64,000 bases of DNA from Roseobacter sinensis (GTDB taxonomy: Bacteria > Pseudomonadota > Alphaproteobacteria > Rhodobacterales > Rhodobacteraceae): assembly GCF_025755255.1 (NCBI RefSeq), contig NZ_JALIEB010000011.1, positions 107,398 through 171,397 on the forward strand, read 5' to 3'. The notes beneath the pieces were generated by a model. That model searched no databases. It was not told where the DNA came from and saw only the letters and a program-made list of their open reading frames with translations. Every line of letters begins with the position of its first letter. The first letter of the stretch is position 1. Both the position numbers and the translations under genes were made by a program. Below, in pieces: positions 52,068 through 60,467 of this stretch.

Positions 52068-53909
52068 TTACGAAGGGTCTCGGATCAGGATTGTGCCGCC
52101 ATCGCCTGCTGCATAATATCGGCCATCGCGATCTACGGTGGCTGCGCGAAGACCCGCTGTCGATCCCGTTGGCTCCATATGCCAGCGCAGACCGTCATGG
52201 CGCGCTGCCACGCCCGCGGCACCAACTGCCACCACGTCGTGTTCAGTCCCCGTCACGGCCAGCAGATCACTGCGCGCCCGGGCCGGCGTGATCTGCCAGC
52301 GCTTTCCATCAAAATGCCCAATGGTCCCAGACAGCCCCACAATGAAGATATCGTCCAGCGCGCGGCCCCAGACATCGAAGAGGAAGTGCTCGGTCCCGGC
52401 GTTGAACTCATCCCAGCGGGTACCATTCCAGCGCATGACCTGACCGAAATCGCCGACGGCGAGCAGATGCTCTGCGTCCATCCCCCAGAGACCATAAAGC
52501 GCGCTTTTGGTTCCCGATGGCATCCGTTCCCAGCTGTCACCCGCCCAATGCAGAACCAGCCCCTCATCCCCGGCGGCAAAGATCTGGTCCGTTCCATGCT
52601 TCCAAAGCGACAGGATCGTCACATCCATGAAGAGATCGAAATGCTTGCGCCAGCTGCTGCCGTCGAAGTGATGGATTTCGCCGAGCTGCCCGGCCGCCAA
52701 GAGCCCGCCATCAGGCGCGCGTGTCAGATCGTGGATGCCGAGATCCCCTGCCGGTGGCAGCGCCTCCCACTGGCCACGATCCCGGATCAGGACGGTGCCC
52801 TCTTCGCCACATGCGTAAAGCGCACCCTCTTCCGGGTCGCACCAGATGCCCCAAAGTTGCCGATCCGTGCCGCTCTCTTGTGGGGTCCAATTCGGCGCGA
52901 CCTCTCCCGCGGCAATGGCCGGTGCAAAGCATTCCAGCGCCTCTGCATCGCCGACGAGAACTGTGCCGAAATCGCCGACCGCCAGTGCCTCGCCGGTTGG
53001 TAAGCAGACCAACCCCAAAAGATCATGACTTGTCCCGCTTTGTACCCGAGCAACCTCGCCTTCCCGGATCAGGTGGATTTGTCCAGCATCACCCAGCGTG
53101 ATGATGCCCTTCTCCGTTCGCCCAATTTCGCGGAACCGGCTGAACTGGGCGCTTGGGAACAGCGTCTCGAACGTGTCGCCATTCCACAGTACGACGTCGC
53201 CGCGAAATCCGTTGGCATCGACAAAGTACCGCCCGCCCACAAGCAAGGCGCTGCGATCACCTAAGGCCAAGGCGGCGGTGAAGTTGGAGGATACGGCGCT
53301 GTCCAGTTTCTGCCAATCTCCGCCATCGCCGCGCAGCAGCACCGTTCCATCCCCGCCCGAGGCCAAAAGCTGCCCGCCCGAAAGCGCGATAACCGAGCGC
53401 AGATGCGCGCGGGTGCCGCTGTCTTCGCTCTGCCAGTCGGTACCGTCGAAGTGCAGGATGGTGCCGCGGTCGCCGACCGCCCAAGCGCGTCCATCCTCCA
53501 GCCCGCAGATGTCAAAAAGCGGCGTGTTGTCGGGCACCGACGGGTATTTGCCCGAGGTATCCACCACGCAGCCGCGGTCTTGATGCCAAGTCTCGCCATC
53601 AAAGCGCAGGATCAGTCCCATCCAGCCCACGGCCCATAGATTGCTCCGGTCCGTGCCCCAAAGTGCGTGGATGGGCACGGGCGCGGGGCACTGCAGCCGC
53701 GTCCAATCAGAGCCATCGAAATGGAAGATCACGCCATCATCGCCGGTGACGAAGACGCCCTGTTCGTCCGCCCAGCCGTCCCAGAACACATCGCCTGGAC
53801 CTGCAGCGATGCCTTCGACCGAATACCAACCCTCTTCCGTTTGGGATGTGGCGCCAAACTGGCCGCGGAACAGGCCGCGGCGCGACAGGGTTTCCTGCGT
53901 TCCGTCCAT
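52068..53909 (-). CDS. Beta-propeller protein (YCF48/WD-like repeats), molybdoenzyme-linked
   Basis: A 613-aa protein composed of about ten repeats of the form AVGDxGTILHFDGxxW (for example GRAWAVGDRGTILHFDGTDW, LLAVGDFGQVMRWNGTRWDE, DIFIVGLSGTIGHFDGKRWQ). This is a BNR/YCF48-like beta propeller. No signal peptide is apparent (MDGTQETLSRRGLFRGQFGA), though RRGLFRG resembles a weak twin-arginine motif. Its ATG abuts the TGA of the Mrp-like gene, so the two are co-translated at the end of the CISM operon. A relative, HCF136, is a photosystem assembly factor, which suggests but does not prove an assembly role. Confidence 0.8.
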   Translation of the reverse strand: MDGTQETLSRRGLFRGQFGATSQTEEGWYSVEGIAAGPGDVFWDGWADEQGVFVTGDDGVIFHFDGSDWTRLQCPAPVPIHALWGTDRSNLWAVGWMGLILRFDGETWHQDRGCVVDTSGKYPSVPDNTPLFDICGLEDGRAWAVGDRGTILHFDGTDWQSEDSGTRAHLRSVIALSGGQLLASGGDGTVLLRGDGGDWQKLDSAVSSNFTAALALGDRSALLVGGRYFVDANGFRGDVVLWNGDTFETLFPSAQFSRFREIGRTEKGIITLGDAGQIHLIREGEVARVQSGTSHDLLGLVCLPTGEALAVGDFGTVLVGDAEALECFAPAIAAGEVAPNWTPQESGTDRQLWGIWCDPEEGALYACGEEGTVLIRDRGQWEALPPAGDLGIHDLTRAPDGGLLAAGQLGEIHHFDGSSWRKHFDLFMDVTILSLWKHGTDQIFAAGDEGLVLHWAGDSWERMPSGTKSALYGLWGMDAEHLLAVGDFGQVMRWNGTRWDEFNAGTEHFLFDVWGRALDDIFIVGLSGTIGHFDGKRWQITPARARSDLLAVTGTEHDVVAVGAAGVAARHDGLRWHMEPTGSTAGLRAATVDRDGRYYAAGDGGTILIRDPS

Positions 53910-55022
53910 TCAGTCGCTGTCCTTCGTTGTCATGCTGGCTTGGCCCAGACGCGCGGCCTCTTGCCCCAGCAAAGCCGAGATCTCTGCCTCTAATGTCCTG
54001 CCGTCCGGCAAGTCCGCCAACGCGGCCTGCATATCTGCATCGCTCAAGTTCTCGGCAAAGAGACCCGTCATGCTGGTCGCCACGGCCTGTTCGAAACGCC
54101 TGCGTCCCCGAGCGGCCACGCGCGCGATTATCGGGGCAAACGCCCGCGCCACGACCGTGTCGGGCTGCGCCACGACAATCGGCTCGCCCATATCAGACCC
54201 CAGGGCCAGTTCAGCGGCCAGGGGGATATCGGCAATTTTCTCGATCCCCAGAGAGGACAATGCCTCGGTCACCCCGGCATCTGGGAATAGGTGGAATTCT
54301 TCCTTGCAATGAGGGCACTGCACGCCCGCCATATTCACGGCAGCGCCGATCACAGGCAGCCCGCGCTCGTTGCAAAACCGCCCGGCCTTGAGACTGTCCA
54401 TCTGCGCTACCGCCTGCGGCGAGGTAACCAGAAGTGCCGAGACGTCGCTGCCTTCCAGCATGTCACACAGCGTGATCAACTCGTTGCCCGTCCCTGGCGG
54501 CATATCGATGACCAAAAAGTCGAGCGAACCCCAGTCAAAGCTGCCGATCAGGTGGTGGATGAAGTCGTGCTTGTAGGCGTCGCGCCACACGATGGGGTTG
54601 GTGTCATCTTCCTGCATGAAGGCCAGCGAGCCGACCTGAACGGGGTATGCGCAGCCGTCGCCCACAAATCCGTGCGTCTGCAGCCCGGCCTTCGAGTTGC
54701 GGATCTTGGCGCCAGCAAACCCAAAGAACCGGCTTTGGTTCGGCCCATGGATATCGGCATCGGCCACGCCCACGCGGAACCCATCCTTGGCCAGCCCTGC
54801 TGCCAAATTGGCGCTGACCGTGCTTTTTCCGACGCCGCCTTTGTTGGCAAGTACGACGATGATCTGGTCGATCTCTGCCAGGCGGTTTTCGATCAGGACC
54901 TTGTTGTGATGCGGTTTATCCAGCCGACACACCGCTTCTTGCGGGCAAAATTCGCAAGCATGACCAAGGCCGCAGTCCTCGGGCGGTTTGCTGGCTTTCT
55001 CTTCGGGCGTCAGGAACTGCAT
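53910..55022 (-). CDS. Mrp/NBP35-type P-loop ATPase with N-terminal Cys cluster
   Basis: A 370-aa MinD/Mrp-superfamily ATPase. Deviant Walker A NKGGVGKSTVSANLA at about 60-73; switch motifs VADADIHGPN and FLVIDMPPGTG; a CPHC pair at about 250 as in Mrp/NBP35 Fe-S carriers. Unusually the N-terminus has an extra cluster, CGLGHACEFCPQEAVC (about 18-33), reminiscent of the N-terminal ferredoxin-like site of eukaryotic NBP35. Its start lies three bases after the gamma-subunit stop. Probably an Fe-S cluster carrier dedicated to this enzyme; inference from context. Confidence 0.85.
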   Translation of the reverse strand: MQFLTPEEKASKPPEDCGLGHACEFCPQEAVCRLDKPHHNKVLIENRLAEIDQIIVVLANKGGVGKSTVSANLAAGLAKDGFRVGVADADIHGPNQSRFFGFAGAKIRNSKAGLQTHGFVGDGCAYPVQVGSLAFMQEDDTNPIVWRDAYKHDFIHHLIGSFDWGSLDFLVIDMPPGTGNELITLCDMLEGSDVSALLVTSPQAVAQMDSLKAGRFCNERGLPVIGAAVNMAGVQCPHCKEEFHLFPDAGVTEALSSLGIEKIADIPLAAELALGSDMGEPIVVAQPDTVVARAFAPIIARVAARGRRRFEQAVATSMTGLFAENLSDADMQAALADLPDGRTLEAEISALLGQEAARLGQASMTTKDSD

Positions 55023-55025
55023 GCT

Positions 55026-55790
55026 CTAGTCCGCCGACATGTCCAGAAGGACCCAACCGTCGAGCACAGTTTTGAGGCCATCTCGCTGTTGCTCGGCACC
55101 TTGCCAAATCGCAAAGCCCATCGGCACGATGTCGCGATCGAACGAAGCTGTATGCGCACCCTCCGATACGAGGGCGCGCGACATGACCACGACCCACTCG
55201 TTTGGATCTCCGTCGTTTTCAAAGTACATCGCTTCGCCAGTCACGGGCTGTTCGTCGAGTAAAGTCGTGCTGCCGGGCCCACCAGCGGCCAGGTTCTGAA
55301 CCGAATTGTCGTCAGCGCGCCAATACCAGATGTTCACCGCATTCTCCGGGCCATCACCCATCACCGGGGACGTCTCGTCATCACCCAGCGAGAATTGCAC
55401 CGCGGCGCCATCGCGGAACCGGCCGAAGGTTGTCGCCGTGTCGCGCGTGTCATCCACCCAGCGCAGGCGCACATAGAACCGTTCAGACGTCCTGGCCAAT
55501 GTCATGTAAAGCTGTGTGGTCTCAGCGTCGTAGTTGATCCGCAGTTCGACGGATTCATGTGCCGCAAAGGCCGGGTTCATTTCCACGCGATATTCAGGCA
55601 GCCGCTCCCAGATGATGTCGTCCGGGTCGTTGATGCTGCGCAAGTAGATCCCGTCGGGGATCTTCGAGACCTTCACCGTGTCGTAGGGTTCAAGCAGTTT
55701 GACATTCGCTTCCGCAAGCGTCTGCGCGGTGGAGATGGTCGGCGCGGCTAAGATAGCTAAGGTCGCCAAGGTCACAAATTTCGTTGGCAT
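55026..55790 (-). CDS. Haem-b gamma subunit of a type II DMSO-reductase-family dehydrogenase
   Basis: A 254-aa periplasmic protein with signal peptide (MPTKFVTLATLAILAAPTIS, cleavage near TAQ). The mature part matches the ethylbenzene-dehydrogenase/DdhC gamma family, a mainly beta protein carrying one b-haem: IIWERLPEYRVEMNPAF, RFYVRLRWVDDTRDT, FRDGAAVQFSLGDDETSPVM, NIWYWRADDN, FAIWQGAEQQRDGLKTV and W-V-L-L. Axial ligands (Met and Lys in EBDH) were not assigned. It passes electrons from the beta subunit to a soluble carrier. The start is at 55790, giving the signal peptide. Confidence 0.88.
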   Translation of the reverse strand: MPTKFVTLATLAILAAPTISTAQTLAEANVKLLEPYDTVKVSKIPDGIYLRSINDPDDIIWERLPEYRVEMNPAFAAHESVELRINYDAETTQLYMTLARTSERFYVRLRWVDDTRDTATTFGRFRDGAAVQFSLGDDETSPVMGDGPENAVNIWYWRADDNSVQNLAAGGPGSTTLLDEQPVTGEAMYFENDGDPNEWVVVMSRALVSEGAHTASFDRDIVPMGFAIWQGAEQQRDGLKTVLDGWVLLDMSAD

Positions 55791-55801
55791 CTTGAGTCTC
55801 C

Positions 55802-56557
55802 CTATCCCCAGAGGTTCTGTTCCGCCTGAGCGGCGGGGGCGGCATGTGGTTTGGGCGCATCCGGATCGCGGAATAGACCCACGCGTGCCTCTAACTCGTT
55901 GATCTGCATCTCGGACCACAGGGCAAGGTCTTGAACCAGCTGCGCCAATGTCGGGTCGAGATGCGGGATCGGCGTGCGGCGCAAGAGCCCCGCCACGGTT
56001 TCCAACGTTGTGCCCAAGTAGCGGCAGAGAAAGTCGCGCTGCGCCCGGCGATATCCGCTGGTGTCCTTGCCACTCGCAAGCGCGCGCGCTTCAAGATGGC
56101 TAAGCACCGCCATCAGTTCGAGCATGCTCGCCAGATGGTCTGGCTCGTCATTCTTGCCCTCGTCGTCGGTCGCGGCCTTCAGGCCGAAATGCTTGTAGAA
56201 GGCCGCGACATTCAGCATGAAAACGGGCCGTGAAAGCCCTGCCAGAATGTGCTCGTGGTCGCCCGCGAGCAGCGCGGCACTGGGCTTGCCGCCCCGACCA
56301 TGCAGGAATGCGCTGATATAGCCCGCCTCGAAGCTGGCGTAATCCGGCGAGGCAGGCATCTTTGGCCAAGGCGACCCGGTGGCATCCGCCCAGGCGTCCG
56401 AGAAGGCCGTGTGGAACGCCCCGGAGGACACCGCCTGATAGACCTCTTCCGACGGATGTCCGAAGGCCAGCGCGGACAAGCGCCAGATCGTTTCCTTCGC
56501 GCGGGCCCGTGCGGGGCTGTCGCCCATGGGTGGGCGCTTTTTCGCAGCAATAGACAT
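55802..56557 (-). CDS. TorD/DmsD-family molybdoenzyme chaperone
   Basis: A 251-aa cytosolic chaperone, all-helical as expected for the TorD family: ARAKETIWRLSALAFGHPSE, FEAGYISAFLHGRGGKPSAA, FYKHFGLKAATDDEGKNDEP and DHLASMLELMAVLSHLEARA, which is the E-P-D-H-L-x-x-E/M-L-x-x-M signature. It matches the D subunit of Ddh/Ser/Clr operons. It binds the twin-arginine signal of the alpha subunit and holds it until cofactor insertion. The ATG overlaps the beta-subunit TGA (TGATG). Confidence 0.9.
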   Translation of the reverse strand: MSIAAKKRPPMGDSPARARAKETIWRLSALAFGHPSEEVYQAVSSGAFHTAFSDAWADATGSPWPKMPASPDYASFEAGYISAFLHGRGGKPSAALLAGDHEHILAGLSRPVFMLNVAAFYKHFGLKAATDDEGKNDEPDHLASMLELMAVLSHLEARALASGKDTSGYRRAQRDFLCRYLGTTLETVAGLLRRTPIPHLDPTLAQLVQDLALWSEMQINELEARVGLFRDPDAPKPHAAPAAQAEQNLWG

Positions 56558-57537
56558 CAGCTTAGCTTGAACATTTCAGCGTGCCGGTAGCCGATGAGCG
56601 TGTCCATCAGCTCGCTTTCGTCGCCCGCAGCCTTCTTCGCGCGCTCGGCGGTGATCGTCTCCAGCGCCGCGTTGACCCCGTCGCCAAAAAGGCTCTCCAA
56701 ATAGTCGAGCGGGACGCGGCTTTCAGCCGCAGCTTCGCCATCATCTCCGATCTTCGGCGGCGACAATGGCGGAACATAGAAAACATTTGGCTTTGTGCCC
56801 ATCTCCGGATGCAGCGGCAGCGCCACCTTGTACTTGTCCACCAGCGTATGGATCGGCCCGGCCTCGTCATCGCGATATCCAATCCAGCGGATACGCCCGA
56901 CGCACTGCTTCGCACACGCGGTGGGGAGACCTTTCTCGATGCGCGGGTAGCAGAAGATGCACTTCTCGGACTTCGAGATTTCCTCGTTGAAATAGACCTT
57001 CTTGTAGGGACAGGCCGAGACGCAATAGCGATAACCGCGGCAGCGTTCCTGGTCGATCAGGACGATCCCGTCTTCCTGACGCTTGTAGATGGCATTCCGC
57101 GAACAGGCCGCCAGGCAGGCCGGGTTGTCGCAATGATTGCAGAGCCTTGGCAGGTAGAAATAGTAGGTGTTCGGATAGTCGCCTTCGCCCTCATCCTCGT
57201 CCCAGTTCGCACCCCAAGTGGGCTTTACGTTCGGGCGCAGCCAGGGGTCGGTCCCGGTCATCAGCGCCTCTTCGTAGTTGTAGTCCCAAGGCACGCCGTA
57301 GTCCTCGGCGGTGGGCTCCGTTCCCATCTTCAAGGCGCCGTCCGCGTCGAAACCTCCGCCCATATCCTGGTAATTCTTCGGATAGCCCGTGCCCGGCATG
57401 GTCTCGACATTGTTCCAGTACATGTATTCGCGGCCATTTCGGTTGGTCCACTGCAACTTGCAGGCCGATGTGCAGGTGTGGCAGCCGATGCATTTGTTCA
57501 GGTCCATCACCATGGAAAGCTGACGTTTCACAGCCAT
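56557..57537 (-). CDS. Four-cluster Fe-S beta subunit of a type II DMSO-reductase-family enzyme
   Basis: A 326-aa electron-transfer subunit. Four Cys groups are present: CIGCHTCTSACK (Cys16, 19, 22, 26), CNHCDNPACLAACSR, CRGYRYCVSACPYKKVYF and CIFCYPRIEKGLPTACAKQC. The third group has C-x2-Tyr-x2-C in place of a Cys, as expected for the single [3Fe-4S] site in this class (the others are [4Fe-4S]). Length and motif spacing match DdhB/SerB/ClrB/EbdB. It lacks its own signal, so it is exported by hitch-hiking with alpha. It lies 25 bases after alpha. Confidence 0.93.
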   Translation of the reverse strand: MAVKRQLSMVMDLNKCIGCHTCTSACKLQWTNRNGREYMYWNNVETMPGTGYPKNYQDMGGGFDADGALKMGTEPTAEDYGVPWDYNYEEALMTGTDPWLRPNVKPTWGANWDEDEGEGDYPNTYYFYLPRLCNHCDNPACLAACSRNAIYKRQEDGIVLIDQERCRGYRYCVSACPYKKVYFNEEISKSEKCIFCYPRIEKGLPTACAKQCVGRIRWIGYRDDEAGPIHTLVDKYKVALPLHPEMGTKPNVFYVPPLSPPKIGDDGEAAAESRVPLDYLESLFGDGVNAALETITAERAKKAAGDESELMDTLIGYRHAEMFKLS

Positions 57538-57562
57538 GATCTAATCCTCCCTCGATCCTGGC

Positions 57563-60304
57563 TTACGCCGGTTCCACATCGACGCTGCTTTCATGCGCCA
57601 ACTGATTTGCGTTCCATTTGAAGAGCTTAAAGCCGAGGTGCCCCCAGCCGCCCGCAAGCTCCAGCGGCTGGATCAGGCTCGCCATCGCGTTGTTCATGGG
57701 CTTGGCCTGCTCGTATTGGTGCGGCTCCCAGCCATGCTCCATCATGATCGCAGTGGTGGGCAGACTGGGGTAGAACTTGGCCTGGGCAAAGAACTCGCCA
57801 ATCCCGTTGAAGATCCGCACCTTGGAGCCATCGGTGATGCCCTTTTCGGCCGCGAGTTGCGGGTTGATGTAGATGTTGGGCTCGCCGCGTTGCAGGCGCA
57901 TCATGAACTTGTTCGAGCGCCAGTTCGAATGAATGCCCCAGCGTGTGTGCGGGGAATAAAACGATAGCGGGTAGTTTGACGCTTCTGCCCCCGCATGATG
58001 CCGCGCGGTGGGCACGGTTGCGCCCATTCTCATGAACGTCTTCTGGTCGCAGAAGAAGGTGATGCGGCCTGTGAGCGTCTCATAGGGCTTCTTGTCCTCT
58101 GTCTGCGCGACGAAGGGATTGTAAGGCTCATCCACCGGGATCGGCTGGTTGTTCCCACCCTCTGCCGTCATCACGATAAAGCCCTGCTCGGCGGCATCCT
58201 CAAGTGTGACACCGCCCATCTCGGGGCTGTTGTCCACGAGCCATTTGGTAGCGTCGTAATCGGTCAGCAGCGCGCCTTGCATGGTGAAATCGTCGTAGAT
58301 CGTGTGCAGATCGCGCGTGACAGCACCGTCTTCATAGCCTTCGGTGATCCCTCGGGCGATGGCGCGCTCTTGGATCTTCTGCGACAAGAGCACCATGATT
58401 TCCCAGTCGGGCTTGGCTTCGCCAATTGGGTCGACAGGACGCGAGAAGACGTTGATGAAGCGGTGGTAACCAACCGATCGCAGATCCCACGCCTCGTAGT
58501 GGCTTGCGGCGGGCAGCAGGTAATCCGCCCATTGCGCGGTGCTGTCCATCCGCACGTTGATGTCCACGAAGAGGTCCTTCACCTCCTCGAGGATGCGCTC
58601 GCGATATTTGTCGGCGAATTTGTTGCGGCGGAACTTGTTGTCGGCGATCGAGATCAGCCCCTTCATCTCGCCGTTATATGGCATCCAGCCTTCCGAGATA
58701 CTCTCGTTGATCATCTCTTCCATCTCATCGAGATCGAAGCCCACGCGCTCCTTGAGTTTGGCGTTGTCGAAATGCTTGCGGGCGTGGTCGATCATGTGGC
58801 CACGCTGGAACTCGGCCATACCGCCGGGCTCAAGCCGGGGAAATTTTTCAAAGCCATAGAGCGCAAGGCTGAGCCAGGGGATGTGCTTCCAGTCGATCCA
58901 AGAGGTGTCGACGCCGCCGGTTTTGCCGCCATGACCGGTGAGCGCAAGCATCAGCGACTGCGCCCAACCGGTGTATATTCCGTTGGAATAGCGCCCGATG
59001 TTGAAGCCCAGCATCAGGATCGCCTTCCTGGCATTTGCAAAGGCGCGGGCCTCTTGCCGGACCATGTCCGGGGCGATGCCAGTGTCAGCTTGCGTCGCCT
59101 CAGGGGTGAACTTGGCGGCCTCTTCCTTGACCTTCTCAAAGACCGTCGTGACCTCAATGCCGTCGACCGTAAAGGTGCCTTCCAGCGCGGGATCAACGCC
59201 ATCGAGCGCGATGGTCTTGGTCTTGGCGGCGTCCCCCATTGAGCCCTTGATCATCACAGCGGCGTCTGTGTTCAGGTCCCAGTGATAGAAGTTCTGATCC
59301 GAGCCGCCATCTACGAGGTCAGCCTCACGCAGCATCATCCCCGTGTCAGTCCGAACCAGCACCGGCAGATCGGTCTGTTCCTTCATGAAGTCTGGCTTAT
59401 AGAGCGCCTCCTCGATGATCACGTTCACGAAAGCCATCGACAGGAACGGGTCGGCGCCCGGCTTGATAGGCATCCACAGATCCGCATGGATCGAAGATGG
59501 ATTATAGTCAGGCGCGACGGAAACGACCCGCGCCCCGTTCCACTTCGCTTCCCAAATGTAATGGGCATCCGGGATCCGCGTCGCATTCGGATTGAAGAGC
59601 GACATCATGATGTAGTCGGCATCGAACCAGGCATCCGAGGTGAAGCTTTCCAGCGGGTTGCCATAGGCGAGATGCGTGCCGGTGTTCAGATCGCCGACAT
59701 CGGTGAAGATATCGAGCTGCACACCGCCCACCAGCGAGGCAAACCGGTAGGGTGCAGCGAAGCGGACCATCGACAGGTTGCCAGAGCCCGTGTGGGTCAT
59801 CAAATTGCCGGGGCCGTAGTTCTCGAAGATGTCGATCACCTTGTCTGCGATCTCTTCGGTGATCTCGTCCCACTCCATGCGCTGCCATTTGCCTTCGCCG
59901 CGCTCGCCGACGCGCTTCATCGGATAGCGAAGGCGATCACCCTCATACATGGCCGCCGAATGGATCGCGCCTTTTTGACAGCCGCGCGGATTGGCGTCCG
60001 GGACATTGGGGTTGATCTGTGGGTATTTGGCGAGCTGTTCCTCGCGGATGACGATGCCGTCTTTGACATAGACATCGAAGGCGCAGTTGCCGACGCAGTT
60101 GATGCAATGGGCCGCCTTGCCGATCTTGTCCCAGGTGTATTCGCGGCGGTAGAGATCTTCCCAGTCGCGATAGGGATAATCCTCGCCAAGCGTGTCCTCG
60201 ATGGGCTCGAGCCGGTTGAGGGACCAGGCCTTGTTGGCAGCCAGAACGCCCGCCCCCGCAAGTGAAGACGTTTGCAAGAACTCACGACGCTTCATGCGCA
60301 GCAT
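57563..60304 (-). CDS. Molybdopterin alpha subunit, dimethylsulfide-dehydrogenase-like (type II DMSO reductase family)
   Basis: A 913-aa catalytic subunit. The start is the ATG at 60304 (MLRMKRREFL), correctly spaced from GGGAGG; an ATG two codons earlier abuts that site. A twin-arginine signal KRREFLQTSS ends near residue 30. The FS0 cluster ligands follow H-x3-C-x3-C-xn-C: His66, Cys70, Cys74, Cys109. Asp224 in TSDAWFD aligns with the Mo-ligating Asp of NarG, and VAPDYNPSS and DLWMPIKPGADPFLSMA are family motifs. Relatives: DMS, ethylbenzene, selenate and chlorate enzymes. Lineage and gene order favour DMS oxidation; substrate unproven. Confidence 0.9.
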   Translation of the reverse strand: MLRMKRREFLQTSSLAGAGVLAANKAWSLNRLEPIEDTLGEDYPYRDWEDLYRREYTWDKIGKAAHCINCVGNCAFDVYVKDGIVIREEQLAKYPQINPNVPDANPRGCQKGAIHSAAMYEGDRLRYPMKRVGERGEGKWQRMEWDEITEEIADKVIDIFENYGPGNLMTHTGSGNLSMVRFAAPYRFASLVGGVQLDIFTDVGDLNTGTHLAYGNPLESFTSDAWFDADYIMMSLFNPNATRIPDAHYIWEAKWNGARVVSVAPDYNPSSIHADLWMPIKPGADPFLSMAFVNVIIEEALYKPDFMKEQTDLPVLVRTDTGMMLREADLVDGGSDQNFYHWDLNTDAAVMIKGSMGDAAKTKTIALDGVDPALEGTFTVDGIEVTTVFEKVKEEAAKFTPEATQADTGIAPDMVRQEARAFANARKAILMLGFNIGRYSNGIYTGWAQSLMLALTGHGGKTGGVDTSWIDWKHIPWLSLALYGFEKFPRLEPGGMAEFQRGHMIDHARKHFDNAKLKERVGFDLDEMEEMINESISEGWMPYNGEMKGLISIADNKFRRNKFADKYRERILEEVKDLFVDINVRMDSTAQWADYLLPAASHYEAWDLRSVGYHRFINVFSRPVDPIGEAKPDWEIMVLLSQKIQERAIARGITEGYEDGAVTRDLHTIYDDFTMQGALLTDYDATKWLVDNSPEMGGVTLEDAAEQGFIVMTAEGGNNQPIPVDEPYNPFVAQTEDKKPYETLTGRITFFCDQKTFMRMGATVPTARHHAGAEASNYPLSFYSPHTRWGIHSNWRSNKFMMRLQRGEPNIYINPQLAAEKGITDGSKVRIFNGIGEFFAQAKFYPSLPTTAIMMEHGWEPHQYEQAKPMNNAMASLIQPLELAGGWGHLGFKLFKWNANQLAHESSVDVEPA

Positions 60305-60396
60305 GTCCATCCTCCCTATGTAAGCTTGCCCAGTCGTGTGGGCCGGTCTTTTGTCAAGAAGTGTAGCTGCGATCTGCGCGCCAAAGGCAGCGAAGT

Positions 60397-60425
60397 TGTG
60401 AACATGATGTAAACGAGTTGTAAAC
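60397..60425 (+). promoter_or_regulatory. Triple 11-bp direct repeat, candidate response-regulator operator
   Basis: TGTGAAC at 60397, TGTAAAC at 60408 and TGTAAAC at 60419 are three heptamers on the same strand at exactly 11-bp spacing, in the 163-bp gap between the alpha-subunit gene and the sensor kinase gene. OmpR/TorR-family regulators typically bind tandem direct repeats with 10-11-bp periodicity. The cognate regulator is probably the product of 62888-63625. Confidence 0.6.
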
Positions 60426-60467
60426 GAAACCGCCGAAGGCTTTGCGTCATCCGGATTCAGTGTTTTA

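Noticed and set aside
57563..60304. Alpha subunit as a respiratory nitrate reductase
   Set aside because: Cluster ligands and the Asp region are shared with NarG, but the protein is shorter, has a cleavable TAT-like signal, and is accompanied by a soluble haem-b gamma instead of a NarI membrane subunit.
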